Position numbers and translations under genes: made by a program. Below are positions 15,469-25,847 of a DNA stretch of 64,000 nt, piece by piece. A model generated the notes under the pieces. That model did not search any database and had not been told where the DNA came from. It saw nothing but the letters and a program-made list of their open reading frames with translations. Numbering within the stretch: the stretch's first letter is position 1; every line of letters starts with the position of its first letter. The stretch spans positions 1 to 64,000 of the forward strand of contig DAIDIO010000004.1 of assembly GCA_027459325.1 (NCBI GenBank). Reading direction: 5' to 3'. The stretch comes from Candidatus Saccharimonadota bacterium. GTDB taxonomy: Bacteria; Patescibacteriota; Saccharimonadia; Saccharimonadales; UBA4665.

Positions 15469-16293
15469 ATGGGTATCAATATAGAGCCACCGGTTGAGTT
15501 AAATCATTTATTATTACCGAAATCTAGTGAGTTAGTGCCCGTGGAAGAGCACATTCAAGATAAAGAAGGATTAGTTCAGCCTGAGATATATACATTTGAC
15601 TTTGAGAATGAAGATTACCGGAGGTTTATTCTTTTTAATCTTGGCCGACTGGCAGTGCGTACTAGAGAGGCCGCCGCTGAACGAGCAAAGTCTTATAGGG
15701 GGTTTACGCTTGGAGTTACTGCTGTAGCTATTGATATGGAGGCGTCAAGGTTAGGAATATTTACAGAGGGCAATGTTAAGAATGACAAAAATGACCCGAC
15801 GAATTGTGGCGAGTTAAACACGGAGATCCCGATAGTTGAATTTTATCGTATGGAAAGGATCGCGGCCTTTTTTATTGCCGCAACCAGTAACGTTGAAAAG
15901 ATAAAAGAAGTTAATCAGGTGCCTGCCCGGACATTGCATCCGTGTAAGAACTGTGGAATAGCCTTAAAGCGTAGCCGCGAAGTGGATAACGAGACTTTAT
16001 TGCTATCCTTCGGCAAAGTAATTGATATAGCGCAATTTATGACGGTTAAAGAGTATAACGCCCTATACGCTACGTTTAGAAAGACTGGCAATGTCAAGGA
16101 TTACAAAGATCCTCAGGCTTATAAACTTAGGACAGATGATGATGAGGGAGCATTCTTGGCAGAGAGCTACAGTCGTTCTGTAAGACGACAGAGTATTGGC
16201 GGCGGAGAGTTTCACGGTGACAAAAAACGCGTTCAAAAGAGGAATCAGGAATTAGCCGATACTATAACAAGAGAATCTATTCACTTCCGTTAA
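15469..16293 (+). CDS. divergent cytidine-deaminase-fold protein
   Basis: I read this 274-residue protein as a divergent cytidine deaminase (inference from motif order). Residues 82-162 run VTAVAID, TEGNVKN, NCGELNTEI and HPCKNCGIAL, matching the CDA pattern of a first strand, a GxNVEN-like loop, C-(A)-E and PCxxC. The implied zinc ligands are Cys113, Cys159 and Cys162, and the proton shuttle is Glu115. The N-terminal 75 and C-terminal 100 residues are extra relative to the usual 130-residue CDA. It overlaps the cobO stop region by 4 nt (convergent). A nucleoside-salvage or base-editing role cannot be decided. Confidence 0.5.
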   Translation: MGINIEPPVELNHLLLPKSSELVPVEEHIQDKEGLVQPEIYTFDFENEDYRRFILFNLGRLAVRTREAAAERAKSYRGFTLGVTAVAIDMEASRLGIFTEGNVKNDKNDPTNCGELNTEIPIVEFYRMERIAAFFIAATSNVEKIKEVNQVPARTLHPCKNCGIALKRSREVDNETLLLSFGKVIDIAQFMTVKEYNALYATFRKTGNVKDYKDPQAYKLRTDDDEGAFLAESYSRSVRRQSIGGGEFHGDKKRVQKRNQELADTITRESIHFR

Positions 16294-16859
16294 TAGTCAA
16301 TACCCTGATTAGCTAAGTATTTTTCGTCGAAGTGGTGCTTGAGTTTAGTCATGTTGGTGGCAATATCGACGCTTGCTAGCAGGCTTTTGGGGAAGTCACG
16401 GCCGGTTAAGCATAAACTGGTGTTGTCGGCTTTGCCGTCAATTAGTTCTTTTAGCTGCTTTTCAGTTATTAGGCCGTCGTGTACAGCGTTATTTATTTCA
16501 TCGCAAATAACTATGTCATAGTCGCCGCTGGTCGCTCGTTCCAGAGCTTGAGTGTAGGTTTCCTGGGCCGCCTGTTTGTGCTGCTCTTCAGTTATATGAT
16601 TCTCGCTTAAGTCACCTGCTTTATAGAAGCCCTTGCCGCCTTTATAGAAGTACAGCTGGTCCTTAAAGAGTGGCATTATATCTCTAATAAAAACGTGCTC
16701 ACCTACTCCCCAGTACTTGATGAATTGAATAAAAGCGACTTTTTTTCGGCTACCGAGAGCTCTGGCCATCAGGCCAATTGAGGCAGAGGTTTTACCCTTG
16801 CCTTCTCCGGTATAAACAATAACTACCGATTCTTTGGTTTTATAGTCTTCAAAAGCCAT
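16290..16859 (-). CDS. cobO: corrinoid adenosyltransferase (CobA/BtuR type)
   Basis: A 189-residue ATP:cob(I)alamin adenosyltransferase of the CobA/BtuR family, which makes adenosylcobalamin. The family P-loop is YTGEGKGKTSASIGLMARA (about residues 16-34), followed by VAFIQFIKYW, the DIVICDEINNAVHDGLI segment and a late LTGRDFP motif. No other cobalamin genes are in the window, so it probably serves salvage of imported corrinoid. It follows the glutaredoxin gene by 5 nt on the same strand. Confidence 0.93.
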   Translation of the reverse strand: MAFEDYKTKESVVIVYTGEGKGKTSASIGLMARALGSRKKVAFIQFIKYWGVGEHVFIRDIMPLFKDQLYFYKGGKGFYKAGDLSENHITEEQHKQAAQETYTQALERATSGDYDIVICDEINNAVHDGLITEKQLKELIDGKADNTSLCLTGRDFPKSLLASVDIATNMTKLKHHFDEKYLANQGIDY

Positions 16860-16864
16860 AACTT

Positions 16865-17110
16865 TTAGGCTGTCGGATGAGCGGTTTTGATAGCCTCATC
16901 AATAGCTGGTCGGTCAAAACCGATAATGATCTTGCCATCAATATCTATAACAGGGATACCACGCTGACCTGATTTAGTAACGGCCTCAACAGCGTATTCC
17001 GGCTTTTCGTCAACATCAATGTATGTGTAGCCTATTTTCTTTTCGTCGAGATAGCGCATCGCCATGTGACAAAAGGCGCACCATTCGGCTCCGTAAATAA
17101 TAATATTCAT
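16865..17110 (-). CDS. glutaredoxin-like protein
   Basis: An 81-residue thioredoxin-fold protein with the redox motif CAFC at residues 11-14, the cis-Pro segment GIPVIDIDG and the Gly-Phe-Asp end (IIGFDRPAI) of NrdH/glutaredoxin-type proteins. It could reduce ribonucleotide reductase or other thiols. It is the first gene of a two-gene unit with the adenosyltransferase and is divergent from the ATP synthase operon. Confidence 0.88.
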   Translation of the reverse strand: MNIIIYGAEWCAFCHMAMRYLDEKKIGYTYIDVDEKPEYAVEAVTKSGQRGIPVIDIDGKIIIGFDRPAIDEAIKTAHPTA

Positions 17111-17152
17111 AACACTACTATTATATCACTAAGCCGCCTTAAAAAGAGCTGG

Positions 17153-17182
17153 TTGCGTGAGGTAAATCACAACTGATATAAT
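17153..17182 (+). promoter_or_regulatory. ATP synthase operon promoter
   Basis: TTGCGT (17153-17158), an 18-bp spacer and an extended -10 TGA-TATAAT (17174-17182). The -10 ends 9 nt before the atpI ATG, so the operon transcript should start within about 0-3 nt of the start codon (leaderless). Confidence 0.6.
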
Positions 17183-17191
17183 AGATAAGAA

Positions 17192-17473
17192 ATGAAGCCA
17201 TTATCATCAACGGCTGGCGGAAATATTAAAGTAGATTCTCTTAGTAAAACCCAAGCCAGACAGCTATTTATGAGTGCTGCCCTCAATATGAGTTGGCAGT
17301 TGGCTATTGGCGTCCTGGTTCCGATTATCGGCGGTTATGAGTTAGATAAAACACTTAAAACTACGCCGCTTTTGACTATACTGGGCCTTATAATTGCCAT
17401 GATACTGTGTGCAGTTGTCGTGTCTAAAGCTTTAAAGGCTTTTACATTGCCTGCTAAAGGAGGAAAGAAATAG
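17192..17473 (+). CDS. atpI: ATP synthase protein I (AtpI-like)
   Basis: A 93-residue small membrane protein with two hydrophobic helices (about residues 33-53 and 58-82). Its position as first gene of the F1Fo operon and its size match AtpI, which helps c-ring assembly in other bacteria. Sequence alone is weak because the family is poorly conserved. Its stop overlaps the GTG of atpB by one base. Confidence 0.75.
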   Translation: MKPLSSTAGGNIKVDSLSKTQARQLFMSAALNMSWQLAIGVLVPIIGGYELDKTLKTTPLLTILGLIIAMILCAVVVSKALKAFTLPAKGGKK

Positions 17474-18330
17474 TGCTCGGTTTGATGTCTGGTTTTGCAT
17501 CCAGCGCCCCAAATGTTCATATAGCTCCGGGGCCGGTTATGAAAATTGGCAGCTTTGTTATTACTAACTCAATGCTTTATGGCTGGATAGTTATTGTTTG
17601 CTCTATCATCTTTTTTATCTGGGTAGCCAGGCAAATGACCATAAAGCCAAAAGGTGGCGTTATTCAGTACATAGAAGCGATTGCCGAATACATCATTAAT
17701 ACTGTTCAGGACGCTTTTGATGATCCGGCTATTGGCCGTAAATTCGTGCCATACTTCCTCACTTTGTTCTTCTTTATTCTGTTCAATAACTTATCCGAAC
17801 TGATCCCAATTTCCGGAGACGGCATTCATGCCGGCAACTTACCGCTGCTTAAGCCATTTACGGCTGATCTTGACGCAACGGTAGCTATGGGCGTCGTTAC
17901 CATGGGGCTGGTTTACTTTTATTCGATTAAATTATCCGGTGGATTTCGAAAGTACGTCCGGCATTTCTTTGTCGGAAATCCGCTTAATCCGCTGTATTTC
18001 TTTATTGGACTGCTGGAAATGTTTTCTGACGCGATCAGGGTTATTAGCTTAAGCCTTCGACTATTCTTAAACGTTACAATTGGCGAAATGATTATTGTGG
18101 TCTTTTCATGGCTTGGTCACTTCCTGGCTCCGGTTACGGCCCTTCCCTTTGAATTACTTGAACTACTGGTATGTTTCATTCAGGCCTACATCTTTACGCT
18201 GCTTGGCACCATGTATCTAGCGATTGCTGTTAATGCAGCCGGGCATCACACCGATGGTGACGACTTGACCGAAGGGCCCTTTCCTGAAACAATAAAGGCA
18301 ACAGCAGCTGCCGCTAAGGGACAACTTTAA
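17473..18330 (+). CDS. atpB: F-type ATP synthase subunit a
   Basis: A 285-residue Fo subunit a, which forms the proton half-channels against the c-ring. The fourth/fifth helix region carries the essential arginine in VISLSLRLFLNVTIGE, followed by the C-terminal helix LVCFIQAYIFTLLGTMYLAIA. The start is GTG at 17473 with the strong Shine-Dalgarno AGGAGG nine bases upstream. Confidence 0.95.
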   Translation: MLGLMSGFASSAPNVHIAPGPVMKIGSFVITNSMLYGWIVIVCSIIFFIWVARQMTIKPKGGVIQYIEAIAEYIINTVQDAFDDPAIGRKFVPYFLTLFFFILFNNLSELIPISGDGIHAGNLPLLKPFTADLDATVAMGVVTMGLVYFYSIKLSGGFRKYVRHFFVGNPLNPLYFFIGLLEMFSDAIRVISLSLRLFLNVTIGEMIIVVFSWLGHFLAPVTALPFELLELLVCFIQAYIFTLLGTMYLAIAVNAAGHHTDGDDLTEGPFPETIKATAAAAKGQL

Positions 18331-18399
18331 GATGGGCAATATTGCGGTAGTGTTTGAAAATATTTTAATAAGTAAAGTAAGGAGTTTGTAGGATAAATT

Positions 18400-18672
18400 A
18401 TGACAGACATAAGCGCAGTGGCTTTAAGCACGCACTTGCTAGCGACAGCAACAAGTACTCTTAACGCCCAATATATTTCTAAAGGTTTAATTCTAGGTGG
18501 TGGCTTCATCGGACCAGCTATTGGAATCGGTGTCGTGGGTGGTAACTACGTACAGGCAGCTGGACGAAACCCTAAGGCCGCCGGTAGTTTACTGGGCCAG
18601 GCTTTAATTTTCGTGGCTCTGGCCGAGCTATTTGGTTTACTAGCTTTCGCTTCAATCTTTATCGTAGCCTAA
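18400..18672 (+). CDS. atpE: F-type ATP synthase subunit c
   Basis: A 90-residue c subunit with a glycine-rich first helix (LILGGGFIGPAIGIGVVGG), the polar loop GRNPKA and the second helix with the carboxylate in FVALAELFGLLAF. The Glu is followed by Leu and no Gln/Ser/Thr ligand pattern of sodium-type rings is present, so a proton-driven ring is likely (inference). An N-terminal extension of about 20 residues precedes the first helix. Confidence 0.95.
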   Translation: MTDISAVALSTHLLATATSTLNAQYISKGLILGGGFIGPAIGIGVVGGNYVQAAGRNPKAAGSLLGQALIFVALAELFGLLAFASIFIVA

Positions 18673-18695
18673 GGAAAGGAATAGTTGATTCTAAA

Positions 18696-19223
18696 GTGCT
18701 AATTACAAATTTTGCAGACAGTTCAAGTGGCATCGGTGCGCTAGGCTTTAGCGGCACTGATTTCTTGGTGCAACTGCTGACCTTTCTATTAGCTTTTCTT
18801 GTGCTTAGGCGCTACGCCTTTCAGCCGATAATTAAGGTCATGCGGGAACGCCGGGAAATTATTGACCGGGGTGTCAATCTTGGTGAACAACTGGAAAAGG
18901 AAAAAGAAGAGCTGGATAATAAAGTTGAAGAGCTGCTCAACGAAGCTAGGGTTAAGGCCGATGAAATCATCTCTACCGCTGAAGACTCAGCTCGCACTAC
19001 TATCCGTGAAGCAGAAACTGCTGCCCGAGAAAAAGCTGACGGTATAGTCGCTGATGCTCAGGTTAGAATCGAGCAAGAAGCCGCTAGAGTTAGAGCTAAA
19101 CTGGAGTCGGACATTGTCAGTCTGGTTTCCGATACTACCGAAGCTATATTAGGCGAAAAAGTTGATGATAAAAAAGATATTGCGCTAATTAGCCGGGTTC
19201 TTAAAGAAAGAGCTAACGTATGA
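18696..19223 (+). CDS. atpF: F-type ATP synthase subunit b
   Basis: A 175-residue subunit b: one N-terminal membrane helix (about residues 22-42, ending in RRYAFQPI), then a long charged alpha-helix rich in Glu, Lys and Ala forming the peripheral stalk. The only usable start is GTG at 18696, but the best Shine-Dalgarno (AAGGAAAGGA, 18671-18680) is 15 nt away, an unusually long spacing. Its end overlaps atpH as ATGA. Confidence 0.93.
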   Translation: MLITNFADSSSGIGALGFSGTDFLVQLLTFLLAFLVLRRYAFQPIIKVMRERREIIDRGVNLGEQLEKEKEELDNKVEELLNEARVKADEIISTAEDSARTTIREAETAAREKADGIVADAQVRIEQEAARVRAKLESDIVSLVSDTTEAILGEKVDDKKDIALISRVLKERANV

Positions 19224-19621
19224 GCAAGCGAACTGATCTTGCCAGTGTGGTTTCGCGTACCACTCTTAAAAACGGTGTCAGCAAAAAGTATGCCCAGGAA
19301 TTGGCTGCTTATGTACTGGATAACCGTATGACTGCCGAACTCGATAGTTTAATGCGTGATGTACAGGCCGATTGGGCTAGAAGCGGTTATTTAGAAGTAC
19401 TGGCCTACTCTGCTCATCCTTTGAGCGAGCAGATAAAGTCGGAGATTAAGCGCCAGGTTAAAGAGTTGGAACCGGACGTAAAAACAATTGTTATAACCGA
19501 AGTTTATGATGAAGCTTTAATTGGCGGGGTGCGGATCAGTTTGCCGGAACGTCAGTTAGATTTAAGTGTCGAAGCGAAGCTAAATAAGTTCAAAAGTCTT
19601 GTTCAGAATGGAAAGGAATAA
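19220..19621 (+). CDS. atpH: F-type ATP synthase subunit delta
   Basis: A 133-residue OSCP/delta subunit. It is shorter than the usual 175-180 residues. The C-terminal [25 protein letters not shown] segment matches the conserved end of delta. The N-terminal helical domain appears reduced. Position between b and alpha is canonical, with a 4-nt overlap to atpF. Confidence 0.88.
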   Translation: MSKRTDLASVVSRTTLKNGVSKKYAQELAAYVLDNRMTAELDSLMRDVQADWARSGYLEVLAYSAHPLSEQIKSEIKRQVKELEPDVKTIVITEVYDEALIGGVRISLPERQLDLSVEAKLNKFKSLVQNGKE

Positions 19622-19626
19622 AGCGA

Positions 19627-21186
19627 GTGGCAGAATTATCTATAACAGAGCTTTCTGAAGATATTAAGAAAGCAATAAATGAACTAAAGAGCCGTCCGGA
19701 AATAGAAAATGTCGGTGTTGTTACCCGTGTTGGTGATGGTATTGCCTGGATTTATGGCCTGAGCTCGGCTGGTTATAACGAAATGCTGGAGATTGATTCA
19801 ATCACCGGCAGCATGGTTACGGCCTTTGCCCTGAACCTTGGCCAGGATGAGATTGGTGCAGTAATTCTTGGTGACGATACGCTTGTTGAAGCCGGCGCCA
19901 GCGTTAGGCTGTCCGGTAAGGTTTTGGAAGTACCGGTTGGACCTGAGTTAATTGGCCGCGTAGTTGATCCTCTGGGTCGTCCACTGGACGACGCGGGCCC
20001 AATAAAAGCTAAATTAACTTCCCCGATAGAGCGAACAGCACCGGGAGTGCTAGCAAGAAAAAGCGTTCATGAGCCACTTATGACCGGTATAACGGCGATT
20101 GATGCGATGGTGCCAATTGGCCGGGGCCAGCGCGAGTTACTGATTGGTGACCGTCAGACCGGTAAGACAGCGATTGCTGTAGACACTATGATTAATCAGT
20201 CTCGTCAAAAGACCGGTGTTATTAACGTTTACGTGGCTATTGGGCAGAAGTTATCCAAGATTGCCGCCCTCCAGGATAGATTGAAGCGTGAAGGTGTAAT
20301 GGACCAATCAATCATTGTCGCTACCAGCCCGGCCGATCCGGCTGCCATGCTTTACCTTGCCCCATATGCCGGTTGTGCCATGGGCGAATACTTTAGGGAC
20401 AATAAGCAGCACGCCCTGATTATTTATGACGACCTTTCCAAGCATGCTGCGGCTTATAGGCAGATGAGCTTACTGCTTCGCCGCCCACCAGGACGTGAAG
20501 CATACCCAGGAGATGTTTTTTATTTGCACTCAAGGCTACTGGAACGATCAGCCAAACTGTCTGAGGAACTCGGTGCCGGTTCACTAACTGCCCTACCGAT
20601 CATTGAAACCCAGGCCGGCGATATTAGTGCCTACATTCCTACTAACGTTATTTCTATTACTGATGGCCAGATATTCCTGGAAACCAATTTGTTCTACCAA
20701 GGTATCCGTCCGGCTATTTCAGTTGGCTTGTCAGTTTCCCGTGTTGGTGGTAATGCCCAGACTAAGGCTATTAAGACGGCTGGTGGTGGGCTTAAACTGT
20801 CGCTTGCTCAATTCCGTGAACTAGCTGCCTTCTCACAGTTCTCTACCGATCTTGATCCAGAAACTAGGCATACGATTGAGCGCGGTCAACGGCTAACTGA
20901 GCTACTTAAACAGCCACAGTACAGCCCATATTCTATATGGGAAATGTATGTCAGTTTATATGCGGCCACTAATGGCGCTTTTGATGATGTGCCAGTTGAA
21001 AAAGTTAAGCAGGCTCAGGACGCCTTGCTGAGAGAATTTAAGACTAAGCAGGCTAAGTTAACCGATGCGCTTAATACCGGCGCTGCTCCGACTGATGCCC
21101 AGAACGAACAGATTCTAAAACACGCTAAAAGCGTATTATCGACCTACAAAGTGGCAGATAAAAAAGTTAAGACGGAAGCGAAGTAA
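19627..21186 (+). CDS. atpA: F-type ATP synthase subunit alpha
   Basis: A 519-residue alpha subunit. It has the Walker [14 protein letters not shown] (about residues 176-188), [34 protein letters not shown]-type catalytic interface sequence, and the conserved [10 protein letters not shown] region. Start is GTG at 19627, five bases after the atpH stop. Confidence 0.98.
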   Translation: MAELSITELSEDIKKAINELKSRPEIENVGVVTRVGDGIAWIYGLSSAGYNEMLEIDSITGSMVTAFALNLGQDEIGAVILGDDTLVEAGASVRLSGKVLEVPVGPELIGRVVDPLGRPLDDAGPIKAKLTSPIERTAPGVLARKSVHEPLMTGITAIDAMVPIGRGQRELLIGDRQTGKTAIAVDTMINQSRQKTGVINVYVAIGQKLSKIAALQDRLKREGVMDQSIIVATSPADPAAMLYLAPYAGCAMGEYFRDNKQHALIIYDDLSKHAAAYRQMSLLLRRPPGREAYPGDVFYLHSRLLERSAKLSEELGAGSLTALPIIETQAGDISAYIPTNVISITDGQIFLETNLFYQGIRPAISVGLSVSRVGGNAQTKAIKTAGGGLKLSLAQFRELAAFSQFSTDLDPETRHTIERGQRLTELLKQPQYSPYSIWEMYVSLYAATNGAFDDVPVEKVKQAQDALLREFKTKQAKLTDALNTGAAPTDAQNEQILKHAKSVLSTYKVADKKVKTEAK

Positions 21187-21195
21187 GGCTAAACA

Positions 21196-22065
21196 ATGGC
21201 TAGCTTAATTACCCTACGCCGTCAGATTGCATCTATTAAGAGTACTAGGCAAATTACTAAGGCTATGCAGCTGGTTAGTGCGTCTAAGCTACGCCGCGCT
21301 CAAGAATATGCTAGCCGGAGCCGTGATTACCAGGATCTGGCTTATGATCTTCTTACCCGATTAAGCGCCATGAATGAAATTGCTGATCAGCCGCTGTTTG
21401 AAAGACGTGAAGTTAAGGATCGATTATATATCGTAGTAACCAGCAATACTGGGCTAGCCGGCGCCTATAACGCTAACGTCCTTAAACTGCTGCATCAGGG
21501 CCTTGATAGAGACCGTCAGGATAAGGTTACTTCACACGTAATTACTATCGGCTCTAAGGGTGCGCAGTTTGTTAGACGGATCGCAGGGGTAGATTTAATG
21601 GCTGTTTATCCGGCTTTCGCTGATCAGCCACTAGTTGATGATATGCGGCCGCTACTCAATACCATTATTGAGCAGTATGACCAGAAAAAAGTAGATGATA
21701 TTCAGTTTATTTATACCCTGTTTAAGTCAAGCGTAACCCAGATAGCGACAGTCAAACAGTTACTCCCTGCTCCAATAATTGAAGTGGACAAAAATTCCTC
21801 AATTGCTGTTAGTAACTTTGAGCCGGATGTTGAAACAGTAGTGGTCGAAATAACTACCCGTCTTGTCGAGGCTCAGGTCTGGCAAGGTATTTTAGAGAGT
21901 GCTGCTTCTGAGCATGCCATGCGTATGATAGCTACTAAGAATGCTACCGATAATGCCAACGATTTAATTGATGATTATACTCTGGAACTTAACACCGCTA
22001 GACAAGCTGAAATTACTCAGGAATTAGCAGAAATTTCTGGCGGAGTGGAGGCGCTAAGCACATGA
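21196..22065 (+). CDS. atpG: F-type ATP synthase subunit gamma
   Basis: A 289-residue gamma subunit, the rotor shaft. The N-terminal coiled-coil helix (LRRQIASIKSTRQITKAMQLVSASKLRRA) and the C-terminal helix (SEHAMRMIATKNATDNANDLIDD) are both typical. The stop overlaps the ATG of the following small ORF by four bases. Confidence 0.97.
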   Translation: MASLITLRRQIASIKSTRQITKAMQLVSASKLRRAQEYASRSRDYQDLAYDLLTRLSAMNEIADQPLFERREVKDRLYIVVTSNTGLAGAYNANVLKLLHQGLDRDRQDKVTSHVITIGSKGAQFVRRIAGVDLMAVYPAFADQPLVDDMRPLLNTIIEQYDQKKVDDIQFIYTLFKSSVTQIATVKQLLPAPIIEVDKNSSIAVSNFEPDVETVVVEITTRLVEAQVWQGILESAASEHAMRMIATKNATDNANDLIDDYTLELNTARQAEITQELAEISGGVEALST

Positions 22066-22454
22066 CGGAACTAGAAGGTGCTTCAGGCGGATTCATAGCC
22101 AATCTAAGGTCGCACGAAGCCTATGATTACGTTGGTTTTTTGGCTGGTTTAAAAGCTGACCCTGCTTACATAGGGAGAAATATAGTACGGGTAGCTATGA
22201 CTCCGGCGGATGCGTTTTATTCTCCTGAGAAGCCAATCCGTCCGCAAGAGCAGATAGATTGCGACAAAAATATGCTCATAGATGAAGTTTTAGAATTATA
22301 TGAAAGAAGGCTGAGAAAAGGTGAGCCATTATCTGAACGTCAAAGAACCCAAGCAGTTATATCCAGAATGAGTAGAGCTGCGACACAAGCGTATCTAGAG
22401 AATGCGACAAGTAGGAATAATTGGAATGATGGCTGGTTCGATCATGCAGAATGA
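22062..22454 (+). CDS. hypothetical protein inserted between atpG and atpD
   Basis: A 130-residue soluble, charged protein that I do not recognise. It overlaps the atpG stop as ATGA and ends 29 bp before atpD, so it is translated as part of the ATP synthase operon. No membrane segment or known motif is seen; the C-terminal half (LYERRLRKGEPLSERQRTQ and onward) looks helical. The canonical bacterial order has no gene here. Confidence 0.65.
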   Translation: MTELEGASGGFIANLRSHEAYDYVGFLAGLKADPAYIGRNIVRVAMTPADAFYSPEKPIRPQEQIDCDKNMLIDEVLELYERRLRKGEPLSERQRTQAVISRMSRAATQAYLENATSRNNWNDGWFDHAE

Positions 22455-22483
22455 CAATAAAATATCGATGATAGGAGATATGA

Positions 22484-23868
<1,385 letters not shown>

Positions 23869-23869
<1 letters not shown>

Positions 23870-24291
23870 TGTTTGATTTTAAACTGGTTAGTATTAGCGG
23901 CACCAAGTTTGATGGTCAGGTTTATGAAGTAACCTTGCCGACTAAAGATGGCCAAATCGGGGTGCTAGCCGAGCATATGCCGCTAGTAAGTGTTGCCGTA
24001 CCAGGTATGGTGATAGTCAAAAAGAATGCCCGGGACACTGATAATGACTGTGAGTACTTTGCTATAAACGGTGGTGCTATTGACGTGGCTGACAGTAGTT
24101 TAAGGGTATTAGTTGATGAAGCTGAGCAACCGGATGAAATTAACGCTGCAGAAGTGCAGAGAGCGCTGGAACGGGCTACTAAAATGAAGGCTGAAGCTAA
24201 GGACGAAATTAGCTTAGAGCACGCCCAGAGCCTTATAGACCGTAGTGAAGTTCGGCTTCAGGTGGCTAGTCTAAAACGCCGACATAAGTAG
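23869..24291 (+). CDS. atpC: F-type ATP synthase subunit epsilon
   Basis: A 140-residue epsilon subunit: an N-terminal beta-sandwich (residues 1-85, with TKDGQIGVLAEHMPLVS and FAINGGAIDV) and a C-terminal two-helix region (about 95-138). It closes the operon. GTG start overlapping the atpD stop. Confidence 0.95.
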
Positions 24292-24525
24292 TTATTCATC
24301 TGTTTCGTTACTGATAATACCGGGATATACCTCCGGTATGATAAGTGTGATCGCTTTTTGAATAGCATAATCTGCCAGCTTACTAGCTACTGGTTCAGTA
24401 GTTTGCCAGATTTGCTTAGTGACCAGTTCGACGCCGGTTAGCTTCAGCAGACTACGGTTGATTGATACTACCCTCTCGGACAAATGTAGTAAATTTTCAG
24501 AGTTATATCGAGAAGTGATACCCAT
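24292..24525 (-). CDS. hypothetical small protein
   Basis: A 77-residue protein, convergent with atpC and starting 17 bp downstream of mscL on the same strand. I do not recognise it. It is amphipathic, with no clear membrane helix. Support is position and a clean ATG only. Confidence 0.4.
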   Translation of the reverse strand: MGITSRYNSENLLHLSERVVSINRSLLKLTGVELVTKQIWQTTEPVASKLADYAIQKAITLIIPEVYPGIISNETDE

Positions 24526-24542
24526 TGCCGTTATCTGATTCC

Positions 24543-24947
24543 CTATTTAAGTTTAATTGCACAAAAAGCACAACGTGTGGCCTTCATAGGTACGTCGCTA
24601 AGGCATTCAGGGCATTTCTTGGTGCCCGGTTCAGTTGGCTTCTGATTACGGTTGGATAAGGCAATAAGCTTGTTAATTGGCTGAACAACCAGAAAGAAAA
24701 TAACGGTTGCTAGAATCAGAAATGATATGACGGCATTAATAAAGTCGCCGTACATGAACTTGCTGTGATGTAGCGTAAAGAAAAGGTTTGCAAAGTTAGG
24801 CTTACCGCCCAGCGCGGCTATTAAGGGTGTGATTAGGTCTTTAACCAGGGACTGGATTATGGTGTTAAAGGCGGCCCCAATAACGACCGCTACCGCTAGA
24901 TCAACGACGTTACCCCGAAGAATAAACTTCTTAAAATCGCTTAACAT
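24543..24947 (-). CDS. mscL: MscL mechanosensitive channel with C-terminal zinc ribbon
   Basis: A 134-residue large-conductance mechanosensitive channel. The N-terminal FKKFILRGNVVDLAVAVVIGAAF and first helix, and the second helix (FINAVISFLILATVIFFLVVQPIN), are diagnostic. The C-terminus is unusual: instead of a plain helix it has a zinc-ribbon pattern CPEC-N12-CAFC (about residues 113-132). A good Shine-Dalgarno (AAGGAG) precedes the ATG. Role: emergency release of solutes on osmotic downshock. Confidence 0.95.
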   Translation of the reverse strand: MLSDFKKFILRGNVVDLAVAVVIGAAFNTIIQSLVKDLITPLIAALGGKPNFANLFFTLHHSKFMYGDFINAVISFLILATVIFFLVVQPINKLIALSNRNQKPTEPGTKKCPECLSDVPMKATRCAFCAIKLK

Positions 24948-24988
24948 AAAGTCTCCTTTTACTACTTTAGAGTAATAAATTGACTTTA

Positions 24989-25579
24989 TTATACTACTGC
25001 ATATTTAGCTTGTTTATGTATAGTGCGTTTTTTATTGAAGCACTGCTCCACGTATTTTGAGTATTTCTGCATGAAATCCAGCTGTTCAGGTCCTATATTT
25101 TCAGGATATTGATAAAAGCTAAATATTAAAGCGCCACCGTCGTTCACATTTATTGGATGAACGGAGCTATAGGCGATGCCGGCATTACTCTGGTTAATTC
25201 TTGCCTGTTCGGCGTTAAGAGCAGGGGTAAAAAGGTCTTCCCAGTCGGTAGTGTCTTTTACGATCCCGGTTCGAATGGCCTGGGCGATTATATTCCTTGG
25301 CTCGTTTACACCGATTTTAATTTCATTAAAAGGTCGGGCTGAAACTTCGATGGTTCGCTTGGCTAGGTCTGTGTCGGATAAAGCTACTCTATCGATAGTG
25401 CCGGTTTTCTTGTTTACCATCAGTAAAACTATTATGCCTAAGAAAAGAAAAGTTGTCTGAACGGCATATTCAGAAAAGGGCGTATTAACCGCTAAATCAA
25501 ACAAATGATTTTCGCTAGAGGCGCTCCTAAGTATTTTTTGCATATTCTTATAATCTATCGTCGTAATTGTCGGGTTCAT
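24989..25579 (-). CDS. membrane-anchored protein with GAF-like C-terminus
   Basis: A 196-residue protein with one hydrophobic helix at about residues 39-56. The remainder is soluble; the last 60 residues (GIAYSSVHPINVNDGGALIFSFYQ then LDFMQKYSKYVEQCF) resemble the end of a GAF domain. No output domain is fused. It may be a small sensor. The GAF call is weak. Confidence 0.5.
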   Translation of the reverse strand: MNPTITTIDYKNMQKILRSASSENHLFDLAVNTPFSEYAVQTTFLFLGIIVLLMVNKKTGTIDRVALSDTDLAKRTIEVSARPFNEIKIGVNEPRNIIAQAIRTGIVKDTTDWEDLFTPALNAEQARINQSNAGIAYSSVHPINVNDGGALIFSFYQYPENIGPEQLDFMQKYSKYVEQCFNKKRTIHKQAKYAVV

Positions 25580-25847
25580 TGGCTTCGTATCCTTTCGCGA
25601 AATCTATTTATATTATATCTGCTTTGGGTACTGTAAACCTAATAACTCTAATATTGTGATCAATTAGAGTTAATACTGATGGTTACAGAGAGGAAAAGCT
25701 GTAAGGAAGTTTACTGACAATAAATGCTGCTCTGGCTTTTACACAACTTAACCACAACTTCCTATCTATTTGTGTATAAATATCCAAGATTTTTTTAAAG
25801 CTGAGAGATGTCGCTTGAGCTTTGTATATGCTCGTATAAATGATGTA

